Source of the DNA: Actinomycetota bacterium | Lineage (GTDB): Bacteria > Actinomycetota > Thermoleophilia > RBG-16-64-13 | Reading direction: 5' to 3' | Length of the DNA stretch: 64,000 nucleotides | Assembly: GCA_018830645.1 (NCBI GenBank) | Contig: JAHJSA010000013.1 | Location: 62,001-126,000 of the forward strand | Part shown: positions 26,700-34,852 of the stretch, piece after piece | Numbering within the stretch: position 1 is the stretch's first letter | Layout of the letters: each line of letters opens with the position of its first letter | Notes under the pieces: model-generated | Databases searched by the model: none | Told to the model about the DNA's origin: nothing | What the model saw: only the letters and a program-made list of their open reading frames with translations | Translations under genes and position numbers: made by a program

Positions 26700-27119
26700 T
26701 CAGTCTCTGCGCACCGCGCTGATGATCGCTTCCATGTGGGCGAGGTATCGCTCGAGGGCGTCGCGCCCTGACTTCGTGAGGCGGTACTCAGTCTTCGGCG
26801 TGCGCCCCTCGAACGACTTGTGGCAGGTGAGGTAGCCACCTTCCTCCAACTTGCGGGCGTGCACGCTCAGATTGCCGTCTGTGGCGTCGAGGAGTCGGCG
26901 GAGCTCCGTGAATGTGAGCGAGTCGTTCACCGCGAGTGCGCTCACGATGCCAAGGCGTACTCGTTCGTGGATGAGGCGGTCGAGTTCCTGAGGCCCGCCC
27001 GCCGCGAGACCGCCGAGGACGCGCTCCAAAGACCTCCGAGGTGTGGGCGCGGCCGCATGAGCGTCGGCAGGCGTCGAGCCGGGCGTGTCCGATTTCGCCC
27101 CCACCCTCTGCCTAGCCAC
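26700..27119 (-). CDS. Winged-helix transcriptional regulator
   Basis: The GTG at 27119 overlaps the end of the upstream membrane-protein gene, giving 139 residues. Residues 45-135 form a winged helix: RVRLGIVSALAVNDSLTF, the recognition helix region ATDGNLSVHARKLEEGGY, and a wing with KTEYRLTKSGRDAL. This is the ArsR/MarR-like domain often paired with a membrane protein gene, and it likely controls its own operon through the box at 27780-27791. The first 40 residues are a disordered extension. The signal it senses is unknown. Confidence 0.78.
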   Translation of the reverse strand: MARQRVGAKSDTPGSTPADAHAAAPTPRRSLERVLGGLAAGGPQELDRLIHERVRLGIVSALAVNDSLTFTELRRLLDATDGNLSVHARKLEEGGYLTCHKSFEGRTPKTEYRLTKSGRDALERYLAHMEAIISAVRRD

Positions 27120-27747
27120 CGTATCGCCTCGCGATGATGAGCCCGAAGGCCACGTGAAGTCCACCGAACCCCATGGCCAGCAGAGGGTCGTGCCAGTCGA
27201 TAGGAGCGAACGCTGCCACGGCCCCGAGAGCCATGAAGCAGCCGCCCATCACCGGCACCGGCCGCACCGAGAAGACGCCGGCCGATAGCACGCCCGCTCC
27301 GTAGAGCAGTAGCCATATTGGCGGCAGCAGTTCGTAGAGGTCGGCCTGCACGAGTATCGCGGATATGAGGAAGCCGGCTACGAGTGCGGGAGAGAGGGCG
27401 AGCACGAACTTGCGTCCGGGAGCGGCGTGGAGGGGGGACCCCGCCCTGCGCGACTTACGGAGCATCGCTCCGGCCCCGATCGAGGTCGCCACAAGGGCGG
27501 CGCTCACCCACACGACAAGCCACGCTCGCGCGTCGGTCTGCAGGGAACCCACGACCGCCGCAGCAAGACCGGCGACACCCATCCCGACGCCGCCCCAGCC
27601 CGGCACCGCGGTGAACGAGCCCGCCCGTGACATGGTGTGCCTTATGAAACGAAGGTTGTCCATGGCGTGATCGTGCAGGGCCGTGGGAGCGGGCAACGAG
27701 TCTCGTGCCCTGTCGGTCTGGGAGAGTGGTGCCGGAGGGGTGCTCAT
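27112..27747 (-). CDS. Multi-spanning membrane protein paired with regulator
   Basis: The ATG at 27747 gives 211 residues with a polar start, the segment HDHAMDNLRFIRHTMSRAG and six predicted membrane helices. The LRFIRHTMxRAxxFTAVPGWG motif recurs in proteins encoded next to winged-helix regulators of this type; no function is known. It is the first gene of the two-gene operon, and its ATG lies almost exactly at the predicted transcription start (promoter elements at 27754-27783). Confidence 0.7.
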   Translation of the reverse strand: MSTPPAPLSQTDRARDSLPAPTALHDHAMDNLRFIRHTMSRAGSFTAVPGWGGVGMGVAGLAAAVVGSLQTDARAWLVVWVSAALVATSIGAGAMLRKSRRAGSPLHAAPGRKFVLALSPALVAGFLISAILVQADLYELLPPIWLLLYGAGVLSAGVFSVRPVPVMGGCFMALGAVAAFAPIDWHDPLLAMGFGGLHVAFGLIIARRYGG

Positions 27748-27753
27748 TCGCTC

Positions 27754-27791
27754 ACCATAGCCGGTCACCGTCTCCTCTGTCAAGTACTTTG
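27754..27791 (-). promoter_or_regulatory. Promoter with overlapping regulator box
   Basis: On the minus strand, TTGACA (27783-27778) and TATGGT (27759-27754) are 18 bases apart. The ATG at 27747 would lie at about +1, so the message may be leaderless. The box CAAAGTACTTGA (27780-27791) overlaps the -35 element. Confidence 0.5.
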
Positions 27792-27887
27792 CGGGAGAGA
27801 GTCGTGACGCCCACCCCCCGCCCACCCCGCGTGGTGGGACGGCGTCCACCCATAGTCACGCTCTCGTTCCCGGGTATGATGCTTACG

Positions 27888-28829
27888 ATGGCGTATAAGG
27901 TCGTCGACATATACAAAGACCTGCCGCGCACGAATTGCGGCGATTGTGGCAAGGGCTCCTGCTTCGCCTTCGCGACGGCGGTCTACCTTGAGGCCTTCCC
28001 GTTGGAGCAATGCCCCCATCTGGAATCGGCCCCACGGGGGGAGATGGAAGCCAAGCTCGATGCAAGCCGGGAGACGGGAGCCAGCAGACGCCCGAGTTCG
28101 AGTGAGCAGGCTCTCCGGAGTCTGCTGGCGGCGATGGCCGAGGCCGACTTCGCCGAGTCGGCTTCTGCGGCCGGCGCCGAGTACGTGCCGGGGCGCGCAC
28201 CGGGCGACGGGGAGGCCGTGATCGTGCGCTTCCTCGACGGGGTGTACCGCTTCACCAGGCTCGATGTGACAGCCGAGACCGGCGACCCACCCACGGTGTG
28301 GGTGAAGATCCTCCTTCTGATCTACCTCACCCGTGCCGCGGAGAGAACTGGGGACGGCCGCGGGGAGGAAGCGGCCGCGGGCGCGCAGGGAATCGCTGTC
28401 GGCGCCGCGGGAGCCGGGGCCGTGGGCGCCAGCGCCGCGGGAGACGCGGAGGGGGCCGTGGCCGCCACGTGGGTGGGCTACCGGGACCTGCCGAACACCG
28501 TGAGCAAAGCTCAGACCTTCGAAGCGTGTGTGGCCCGTATCGCTGAGCGGTTCGCCGATGCGGGGCCGGCGCTCGAGACGGCGGTCGCCGCAATCGGGGG
28601 GCGCGTGGTCGACGCGGGGCCCGCGGACCTGGCCTTCAGGATCGACGTCCTTCCGCGAGTGCCCATGCTCTTGCTGTTCTGGTGCTCGGAGGAAGACTTC
28701 CCTGCCCACGCGTCGTTGCTCCTTGATCGATCCGCGCTTGACTACCTCGATCAGGAGGCTTTGGTGTTCGCGGCCGAGGCGTTGGCGGGTCGCCTGCTCG
28801 GAGAGGATCTGAGCGAGTTGGTGGGGTGA
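27888..28829 (+). CDS. DUF3786 protein with N-terminal Fe-S motif
   Basis: The ATG at 27888 gives 313 residues. The N terminus (IYKDLPRTNCGDCGKGSCFAF, then EQCPHL) carries the C-x2-C-x4-C...C motif of the small 4Fe-4S domain also found in the corrinoid Fe-S protein of acetyl-CoA synthesis. The rest matches the DUF3786 pattern, with a domain around YRFTRLDVTAETGD and a C-terminal part ending LSELVG. An Ala/Gly-rich linker of about 35 residues splits the DUF3786 region, unlike most family members. DUF3786 proteins occur mostly in anaerobes with C1 metabolism; their function is unknown. Confidence 0.72.
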   Translation: MAYKVVDIYKDLPRTNCGDCGKGSCFAFATAVYLEAFPLEQCPHLESAPRGEMEAKLDASRETGASRRPSSSEQALRSLLAAMAEADFAESASAAGAEYVPGRAPGDGEAVIVRFLDGVYRFTRLDVTAETGDPPTVWVKILLLIYLTRAAERTGDGRGEEAAAGAQGIAVGAAGAGAVGASAAGDAEGAVAATWVGYRDLPNTVSKAQTFEACVARIAERFADAGPALETAVAAIGGRVVDAGPADLAFRIDVLPRVPMLLLFWCSEEDFPAHASLLLDRSALDYLDQEALVFAAEALAGRLLGEDLSELVG

Positions 28830-29029
28830 GGCGAGCTGGTGGCGGGCGCCGGGCTATTGGCGTGAGCCGAGCTGGCGCCGGGCGCCGACCCACTGTCGGT
28901 GCCCCGCGTGAGCTTCCTATCTCGTCTGACGATCAGTTGGTTTCGCGCGCCGGCTTCATGGCTGTTGGCCCGTGACGTTTCCGAGGGCAGAGAGGTATTG
29001 AACTTCTCCGACTGGCAGCACCTGTCGCG

Positions 29030-29362
29030 GTGCTGGTTGCGACGCTCCTCGTTGCCGCGGGATGTGCCCAGTCGAGCGGCACGTCCCAGAAGACAGATCC
29101 GGTCTCCGGCAGCGCCGCAGTCCAGGTGGCCATGGTCGATTCGAGTTTCGAACCGGAAACGGTGACCGTCAAGGTGGGCCAGTCGGTCACCTGGGTCAAC
29201 GAGGACTCGGTCAGCCACGACGCGACAGCCGATGACGGGTCATGGAGGACCGAGATATCCAATCAAGGTGGCTCGGTCACCCTGATGTTCGACACTCCGG
29301 GTATATACCCCTACATCTGTACACTCCACCCTGCGATGAAGGGTACGGTGATCGGTGAGTGA
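29030..29362 (+). CDS. Plastocyanin-like copper lipoprotein
   Basis: The domain from residue 30 on is a cupredoxin: SFEPETVTVKVGQSVTWVNE, the first copper His in SVSHDAT, and the Cys, His and Met ligands in YICTLHPAMKG. A lipobox (LLVAAGC) precedes it, so it is a membrane-attached external electron carrier. From the GTG at 29030 the signal peptide is short and lacks a positive charge; in-frame sequence reaches back to 28976 without ATG, GTG or TTG, and an ATT at 28997 would give a better signal. The true start is therefore uncertain. It is convergent with the dehalogenase-like gene. Confidence 0.85.
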   Translation: MLVATLLVAAGCAQSSGTSQKTDPVSGSAAVQVAMVDSSFEPETVTVKVGQSVTWVNEDSVSHDATADDGSWRTEISNQGGSVTLMFDTPGIYPYICTLHPAMKGTVIGE

Positions 29363-29471
29363 CAGACGCGTTCGCGCGGAGGCCCGCCGAAGCGGGCCTC
29401 ACCTGCGCGCCGATGCGCACGGTCGTTCCCGGCGCACGGGCCTTCGGGGGGCGCGCTCGACGCGGGCGCTC

Positions 29472-30632
29472 TTAGCGCGCGCGTACTCGGCCGTCGATCT
29501 CCTCCATGTCGAACCACCATTTGCGGCTCGGGTCGGGCCTGCCGTAGCCGAGGATGTCGTCCATCCAGATCAGGCCGCGCCGGGCCACGCTCGAGCGGGC
29601 GGCCAGGTCTGACGCCACCGAGTGGTACCAGGTGTCGGCCTTGTTCCAGGGGCACACCTTGATGCATCGCCCACAGCTCGAGCCGCGGGCATTGGTGGTG
29701 CGGAAGCGCGTGCACGACTCGGTATCGTTCCTCCACATCTCGTAGCCGTTGTACAAGCTTTTCCCACCTTCAGTGATCGAACTGGAGGGGCACTCCCGCG
29801 CGCACTTCTTGCAGGCGGCACAGAACTGCTGCAGGCCGAAGTCGATGGGCTTGTCGGGCTGTAAGGGTAGGTCGGTGGTCACGACCCCGGCTTTGAAGCG
29901 GGGGCCCATGAAGGGATGGAGCACGATCCCCCCGATGCGGCACACTTCGCCCAGGCCGGCCATGAGCAGTATCGGTGGCACCGCCACCTTGTAGTCCATG
30001 GAGTGGTGGGCTCGGGCGGAGTAGCCGAGCCGGCGGATGTAGTCGGCCAACATGCAGGCGATGAAGCCCGAGCCCGTGTAGGCGCGGAAGCTCTGGGAGT
30101 TGCTGAACCAGTCGCGCCCCGTGCTCGCGGCGAATGACTCGTAGCCCTGGTCGATGAGGATGGCGATGGCGTGCGTGTGTCCCAAGTCCACCGGGTCGCC
30201 GTTCTTATCGATCGAGTAGGGCGCGTAGGGCGGGAGTTCGCAGACGCCCACGTCGTCCGCCCGCATGTAGACCGCTGCCTGCTTCATGTGGCGGGCCATC
30301 ATCAACGGGTCGTCGGGAAGGGGCGCGCGCTCCGGAGCGACAGGGCCGTCCACCACGGCCACCAGATGCTTCTGCATCGCGAGCATCGCTCCCGAGAACG
30401 GGTACTTCTCCACGAACCGCGTGCGTTCGCGCTGTGGCCCCGGGCCGTAGTCGCCTCGAAGCGCCCGGTTGAAGCCGTGCTCGCGCTCGTCGAAGCGGGC
30501 CACGTCACCCGTGATCCTGCTGGTGGGTCGGTCCACCCGGCGGAGCCGATGCGAAGCGTAGCGTTGGTTGAGACTGTCTCGACGGAGACCGTCGGGGATC
30601 GTGAGCTGTCCGATGCTCTTGATGCCCACCAA
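29472..30632 (-). CDS. Reductive-dehalogenase-like Fe-S protein, cytoplasmic
   Basis: The 386-residue protein has two C-terminal ferredoxin motifs: FCAACKKCARECPSSSIT and, after about 40 residues, CGRCIKVCPWNK. This arrangement, with a conserved upstream region around LPPYAPYSIDKNGD and YSARAHHSMDYKVA, matches the RdhA family and related corrinoid Fe-S reductases. No twin-arginine signal and no RdhB anchor gene are present, so the protein should be cytoplasmic, like the catabolic or respiratory-independent members. The substrate is unknown; it may not be a halogenated compound. Epoxyqueuosine reductase is a relative, but the RdhA-type middle region fits better. Confidence 0.72.
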   Translation of the reverse strand: MVGIKSIGQLTIPDGLRRDSLNQRYASHRLRRVDRPTSRITGDVARFDEREHGFNRALRGDYGPGPQRERTRFVEKYPFSGAMLAMQKHLVAVVDGPVAPERAPLPDDPLMMARHMKQAAVYMRADDVGVCELPPYAPYSIDKNGDPVDLGHTHAIAILIDQGYESFAASTGRDWFSNSQSFRAYTGSGFIACMLADYIRRLGYSARAHHSMDYKVAVPPILLMAGLGEVCRIGGIVLHPFMGPRFKAGVVTTDLPLQPDKPIDFGLQQFCAACKKCARECPSSSITEGGKSLYNGYEMWRNDTESCTRFRTTNARGSSCGRCIKVCPWNKADTWYHSVASDLAARSSVARRGLIWMDDILGYGRPDPSRKWWFDMEEIDGRVRAR

Positions 30633-31044
30633 GGTCCCCCCTCATTGCCGAGCGCCCTCGCGCCCCATGACGTGAACACGAACCACGGTATCAGGCGTCA
30701 TGGTGCCTACCAAGCTACATCGGCCACGAGGAACTTGACGCTCGGTAGGCCGTCGGTGACCACGTCCGTCGCGGTGCCGTCTCCGGGCCCGTCGTGCCCG
30801 TGGCGGTGCCCGTCGTCAGAGGAGGGCGGTCCGGAAGCTCCGCGCGCTTGACCGAGTCGGGCGCGCGCTGTTATGTTCATCGGGCTGCTCGGCCGGCCAC
30901 TGCTCCGTATTGGGTGGGTTGGCGGTTCGCGGACGGAAGTGAGGGCGCTTCCCACCACGCGAGTGCGTGGATGGGAGTGTCCTCTTTTCGTACGCCGGCA
31001 GGGCGGAGAGCGGCAAACGACCCGGCACCGAGAAGGGGGAATGT
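30633..31044. other. Intergenic stretch with promoter and an uncertain His-rich frame
   Basis: This 412-base gap separates the divergent dehalogenase-like and alcohol dehydrogenase genes. A plus-strand promoter is at 30848-30876. On the minus strand an open frame from ATG 30877 to 30707 would encode 56 residues with a DDGHRHGHDG cluster, 75 bases upstream of the dehalogenase-like gene. It has no clear ribosome binding site or homology, so it is not called as a gene. Confidence 0.3.
30848..30876 (+). promoter_or_regulatory. Promoter of the alcohol dehydrogenase group
   Basis: TTGACC (30848-30853) and TTATGT (30871-30876) are 17 bases apart. The leader before the ATG at 31045 would be about 160 bases; no operator of the CAGACGTCTG type is seen there. 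Confidence 0.5.
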
Positions 31045-32154
31045 ATGAAGATCAAGGCAGCGGTACTGAGGGAAGTGAACAAGGGCTACAGCTTCGAAGA
31101 GCTGGAGCTGGCGCCGCCCCAGGCGGGAGAAGTCCTGGTCAAGTACGCCTACACGGGCTTCTGCCACAGCGACCTGAGTGTGGCCAAGGGCCGCATCGGT
31201 ATCGCCCTGCCCCTCGTGGCCGGCCACGAGGCCGCGGGCGTCGTGGAGGCTGTGGGGCCCGGTGTCACCCGGGTGAAGGTAGGCGACCACGTGGCCAGCA
31301 CCTGGATGATCCCCTGCGGGGACTGTCCCGAGTGCCGTGGTGGGCTGGGGAACGTGTGCACGGGCAACTTCCCCCACTTCCTGGCGGGCACGATGCTCGA
31401 CGGTACCACCCGTCTCAGCGACGCCAAGGGCAACCCGGTGCTCCACGGCAACTTCGTATCTGGGTTCTCCGACTACACTGTCGTGCCTGAGACCGGAGTG
31501 GTCGCCATCCGGAAAGACATGCCTCTGGACTGGGCCGCCCTCATGAGTTGCTGTATCCCGACCGGGTGGGGTTCGGTGTCGAAGCTCGCCAATGTACAGC
31601 CGGGCCACAAGGTGGGCGTCTGGGGCATGGGCGGCGTTGGCCTCAACATCCTGAGGGCCGCCAAGATGCGCCAGGCGAACCCTATCATCGCGGTGGACCT
31701 CGAGGAATCGCGGCGTGAGCTGGCCATGGAGCTTGGGGCCACCCACTTCATCTGTAGCTCCAAAGACGACCCGGTCCCCATGATCCAAGACCTCACCGGC
31801 GGCGGCTTGGACATCGCGTTCGAAGCCATCGGAGACAAAGGGGCGATCGTGCAGGCATGGTGGTCTCTCGCCATGGCGGGGCGCCTCATGGTCATCGGGG
31901 TCATGCCGCAGGATCAAGTGGCCGAGATGCCGCTGACCTTCATGCCGCTTCAGCAGAAGTCCATCATCGGCGGGCTCTACGGGTCGATCTCCACGCACGA
32001 CGACATCCCCAAGCTCTGCGACCTCGCGGTGACGGGGGAGATGAAGCTCGATAGGATCATCGAGGGCAAGTTCAAGCTGGAGCAACTCAATGATATCGCC
32101 GAGAAGATGGAGAAGCGTCAGCTTGGCGGACGTTGGGTCTGCGAGTGGGACTGA
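31045..32154 (+). CDS. Zinc alcohol dehydrogenase of the NDMA/mycofactocin-dependent type
   Basis: The ATG at 31045 gives 369 residues. The catalytic zinc ligands lie in GFCHSDLS and AGHEAAG, the structural zinc ligands in PCGDCPECRGGLGNVC, and the nucleotide site in GVWGMGGVGLN. The segments LDGTTRLSD, SDYTVVPETGVV and SCCIPTGWGSV closely follow the NDMA-dependent alcohol dehydrogenase group. Members of that group hold NAD tightly and use mycofactocin as external electron acceptor (known for mycobacteria and relatives). The mycofactocin locus 15 kb downstream supports that use here, but a normal NAD-dependent enzyme cannot be excluded. The alcohol substrate is unknown. Confidence 0.78.
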   Translation: MKIKAAVLREVNKGYSFEELELAPPQAGEVLVKYAYTGFCHSDLSVAKGRIGIALPLVAGHEAAGVVEAVGPGVTRVKVGDHVASTWMIPCGDCPECRGGLGNVCTGNFPHFLAGTMLDGTTRLSDAKGNPVLHGNFVSGFSDYTVVPETGVVAIRKDMPLDWAALMSCCIPTGWGSVSKLANVQPGHKVGVWGMGGVGLNILRAAKMRQANPIIAVDLEESRRELAMELGATHFICSSKDDPVPMIQDLTGGGLDIAFEAIGDKGAIVQAWWSLAMAGRLMVIGVMPQDQVAEMPLTFMPLQQKSIIGGLYGSISTHDDIPKLCDLAVTGEMKLDRIIEGKFKLEQLNDIAEKMEKRQLGGRWVCEWD

Positions 32155-32217
32155 TCTGACGGGAGAAGGGGGGCGGCGACGAAGGACGGGCACCCTGCGC
32201 CGCCGTTCCCACAGTAC

Positions 32218-33207
32218 ATGAATCCACGGGTCTGCATCATCGGGGGCGGCGGCACGGTAGGGTCGGCCGCCGCCTTCCGCCTCGCTGCGCTCGGCATCGC
32301 GGAAGAAGTGGTGCTGCTCGACGCGCGCGCGAACATGGCCCAGAGCCATGCTATGGACCTCGAGCAGGCGGCGAGCGTCATGGCGGGCACCGGAGTGCGG
32401 GCCGGCACGTGGGAGGATCTGGCGGGCGCTGGGATCGTGATCTTCGCCGCCGGCCTCCCCGAGCGTAACGTCGCGTCTCGCGATGAGTACCTCGCGGGGA
32501 ACCTGTCCATCGTGCGTGAGGCGGCCGGGCACGTGGCCTCCCTTTGCCCGGATGCGGTGGTGATCGTGGCCACCAACCCGGTGGATGTCTTCACTGCCGC
32601 GTTCGCCAAGCTCACGGGGATAGACGACCGCCACGTCCTGGGGTACTCGTTGAACGACACACTGCGACTCCGATGGGCGGTCGCTCGGGTTCTGGGCGAG
32701 TCCGCGCGCGACGTGGAGGCCCTCGTGCTCGGGGAGCATGGAGAGATGCAGGTGCCGCTGTTCGACCGTATCTCCGTTCGGGGACGACCCGTCGTCCTGA
32801 CCGCGGGACAGGAACGAGAGGCGGACGTATCCATCCGGAGCTGGTTCACCACGTACCAAGGGCTGAACAGCGGCAGGACCTCGGGCTGGACCTCGGCCGT
32901 GGGTCTCGCCACCGTCGTCGGGGCGATCGTCGAGGGAGGTTCGGAGATACTCCCCGCCTCGGCGGTCCTGCACGGGGAATACGGGGTCACGGGCGTGAGC
33001 CTGGGTGTGCCCGTGCGGTTAGGGTCGCGGGGCGTGGAAGAGGTTGTCGAACTTCCCTTGACCGCCGCCCAATCGAGTGCGTTCCACGCCGCCGCCCGCA
33101 AGATCGGGGAGCTTCTGGACGGGGTGATGGGAACAGTCGGCGGGCAGGGAGGCGAATCCTCCGCCCTCGGCGAGGCGGCGGACGCCGGCCGAAAGGGCGG
33201 GGTGTAG
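32218..33207 (+). CDS. Lactate/malate dehydrogenase family protein
   Basis: The 329-residue protein has the Rossmann motif GGGGTVGSAAAFRL, the ribose-binding Asp (VVLLDARAN), the conserved IVATNPVDVFT and the catalytic His in LGEHGEMQVPLFD. The substrate loop around FAAGLPERNVASR lacks the two arginines typical of malate dehydrogenase in a clear form, so the 2-hydroxy acid used is uncertain. The C terminus has an added Gly-rich tail. It follows the alcohol dehydrogenase gene by 63 bases and precedes the ketopantoate-reductase-like gene by 4 bases, so the three form one probable operon. Confidence 0.8.
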   Translation: MNPRVCIIGGGGTVGSAAAFRLAALGIAEEVVLLDARANMAQSHAMDLEQAASVMAGTGVRAGTWEDLAGAGIVIFAAGLPERNVASRDEYLAGNLSIVREAAGHVASLCPDAVVIVATNPVDVFTAAFAKLTGIDDRHVLGYSLNDTLRLRWAVARVLGESARDVEALVLGEHGEMQVPLFDRISVRGRPVVLTAGQEREADVSIRSWFTTYQGLNSGRTSGWTSAVGLATVVGAIVEGGSEILPASAVLHGEYGVTGVSLGVPVRLGSRGVEEVVELPLTAAQSSAFHAAARKIGELLDGVMGTVGGQGGESSALGEAADAGRKGGV

Positions 33208-33211
33208 GCCT

Positions 33212-34159
33212 ATGCGTATCCTGGTCCTGGGAGCGGGCGCCATGGGGTGCCTCTTCGGCGGCCTGTTGCATCGGGCCGGGCACGACGTCACGCTGATCGA
33301 CGTGTCCGTTGCACAGATCGCGGCCATCAACGAAGCGGGTCTCATCTTGGAGCGGGGCGGCGAAACGCTCACTTTGCGGATACCGGCTGCCCTTGCGGCC
33401 GATGTCGGCGTGGCGCCCGAACTGGTCGTTCTTTTCACCAAGACCCTGCATTCGGAGGCCGCGCTGGAGTCGATCCGAGGCTTGATCGCTGATGACACCA
33501 TCCTCCTGTCGCTTCAGAACGGGCTGGGCAACGAGGAGGTGATGGCACGCTTCGTGCCCCGGGCCCGCATCGTCCAGGGAGTCACAACGTTCCCGGCGGA
33601 CCTCGTGGCGCCGGGTCACGTCCATTCCGTGGGTTTCGGCCATTCTCAGATCATGAGTCTCGACGGCCTCGTCACCCCTCGGCTCGAGAGCATCCGCGTG
33701 GCCTTGGATGACGCCGGTCTCGAGTGCGAGATCTCGCCGGAGGTCGCCACCGCCATCTGGGAGAAGGTCGCCTTCAACGCCGCGCTCAACACGCTGACGG
33801 CGGTCACGAGGCTGCGCATCGGCTCTATTGCCGATTCGCCGGAAGCCACAGATCTGGCCCGCCGTGTGGCGGAGGAGGTGGTGGAGGTGGCCAACCGCAA
33901 GGGCATCGGCGCGCGCAAGGAGGTCGTGCTGGCCACGATAGCGGGGGCGCTCGCGGAGCACCGCGAGCATCAGCCCTCCATGCTGCAGGATGTGCTGGCA
34001 GGGCGCCGCACCGAGGTGGGCTCACTGAACGGAGCCGTGGTGCGTGAGGCGGAGGCCATCGGCCTCCGCGTACCGTTCACCGAGGCCCTGTACCTCTTGG
34101 TACGCACTCTGGAAGCGGCGATTCCGGGGGATTCCGCGGCGCGTCTGGATCGTCCGTGA
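33212..34159 (+). CDS. Ketopantoate reductase (PanE/ApbA) family protein
   Basis: The 315-residue protein has the N-terminal NADP site MRILVLGAGAMGCLFGGLL and the family motifs SLQNGLGNEE and IWEKVAFNAALNTLTAVTR, where the Lys is the usual catalytic residue. The C-terminal part (EHQPSMLQDVLAGRRTEV, LNGAVV) is typical. PanE reduces 2-dehydropantoate for coenzyme A, but catabolic paralogues are common; this one sits in a dehydrogenase operon, which favours reduction or oxidation of another branched 2-oxo/2-hydroxy acid. Confidence 0.82.
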   Translation: MRILVLGAGAMGCLFGGLLHRAGHDVTLIDVSVAQIAAINEAGLILERGGETLTLRIPAALAADVGVAPELVVLFTKTLHSEAALESIRGLIADDTILLSLQNGLGNEEVMARFVPRARIVQGVTTFPADLVAPGHVHSVGFGHSQIMSLDGLVTPRLESIRVALDDAGLECEISPEVATAIWEKVAFNAALNTLTAVTRLRIGSIADSPEATDLARRVAEEVVEVANRKGIGARKEVVLATIAGALAEHREHQPSMLQDVLAGRRTEVGSLNGAVVREAEAIGLRVPFTEALYLLVRTLEAAIPGDSAARLDRP

Positions 34160-34171
34160 GGGCGTGGACTC

Positions 34172-34200
34172 TTGACTTCCGCGATACCTCCTGCTAGTTT
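34172..34200 (+). promoter_or_regulatory. Promoter of the VOC-transketolase operon
   Basis: TTGACT (34172-34177) and TAGTTT (34195-34200) are 17 bases apart, 180 bases upstream of the VOC gene. The predicted start of transcription falls in the operator pair at 34206-34232. Confidence 0.5.
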
Positions 34201-34205
34201 GCGGC

Positions 34206-34232
34206 CAGACGTCATGTACGCACAGACGTCTG
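34206..34232. promoter_or_regulatory. Two CAGACGTCTG-type operator boxes
   Basis: CAGACGTCAT (34206-34215) and the perfect palindrome CAGACGTCTG (34223-34232) are centred 17 bases apart. Related boxes lie at 46615, 56678 and 56801. The FCD-type GntR regulator encoded at 55825-56541 is the likely binder. Confidence 0.55.
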
Positions 34233-34269
34233 ACTTCGATGGTCGGGGAGTAGGCCGTCGGTGGGGGGT

Positions 34270-34318
34270 AATGGTGCTTCCCGATGCGATTCTCGCATTG
34301 TGGGAGGGCCATTTTTTT
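34270..34318 (+). terminator. Intrinsic terminator inside the operon leader
   Basis: AATGG (34270-34274) pairs with CCATT (34309-34313); inside it TCCC pairs with GGGA and ATGCGA with TCGCAT around a TTC loop. Seven T residues follow directly (34312-34318). It lies between the promoter at 34172 and the VOC gene at 34379, so it could act as an attenuator of the operon. Confidence 0.6.
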
Positions 34319-34378
34319 GTTCTCTTGGAAGGGGGATCGCGCGTTGGGATCTAGGTGCACCCGGCGGAAGGAGGAGCG

Positions 34379-34852
34379 ATGATGCACGGAGTGGATACTT
34401 CGGCATACGGGGTCCAGCCTCACCACGTGGGAGTGGTGGTGAGCGACATTGAAGCAGCCATCACCCACTTCGAGGCCCTTGGTTTCGGCCCGTTCAAGTT
34501 CAGCGACGAGGCCCGCACCTTCACCATCGACTTTGCGGGTGAGTATCGCGGGGAGCCGGCCGAGTGGAGCGTGACCATCAGCAACGCCAAGATGGGTGAT
34601 GTCGAGTTCGAGCTCCTACAGCCAAGCGGGGGTCCCTCGGCCCTGCGGGAGACTCTCGACGCGCACGGCGAGGGGATCCACCACATCGGCTTCATCACCG
34701 ACGATATACACCGCGACATCGCCGATCAGACTGCGCGTGGGGCCAAGATCTGGACCATGTCGCTTCGGGACGATGCCCCGAGCTTCCTGTTCTTCGAGCC
34801 GAGCACGGTCGGCGGCGTGGCCATAGAGTTGCGGACGGCGGGGGCCGACTGA
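34379..34852 (+). CDS. VOC-superfamily protein (glyoxalase/methylmalonyl-CoA epimerase-like)
   Basis: The ATG at 34379 follows GGAGGAG and gives 157 residues. Two VOC half-repeats are visible: HHVGVVVSDIEAAITHFEAL near the start and GIHHIGFITDDIHRDI in the middle, with metal-binding His in each and Glu in VEFELLQPSGG and VAIELRTAG. The pattern is close to methylmalonyl-CoA epimerase and glyoxalase, but substrate prediction is not safe. It is the first gene after the regulated promoter and leader terminator; the dehydrogenase gene begins one base before its stop ends. Confidence 0.75.
   Translation: MMHGVDTSAYGVQPHHVGVVVSDIEAAITHFEALGFGPFKFSDEARTFTIDFAGEYRGEPAEWSVTISNAKMGDVEFELLQPSGGPSALRETLDAHGEGIHHIGFITDDIHRDIADQTARGAKIWTMSLRDDAPSFLFFEPSTVGGVAIELRTAGAD

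Noticed and set aside
30877-32973. Long open frame on the minus strand
   Set aside because: It lies opposite the well-supported dehydrogenase genes; such frames arise from high third-position GC. It has no recognisable domain.
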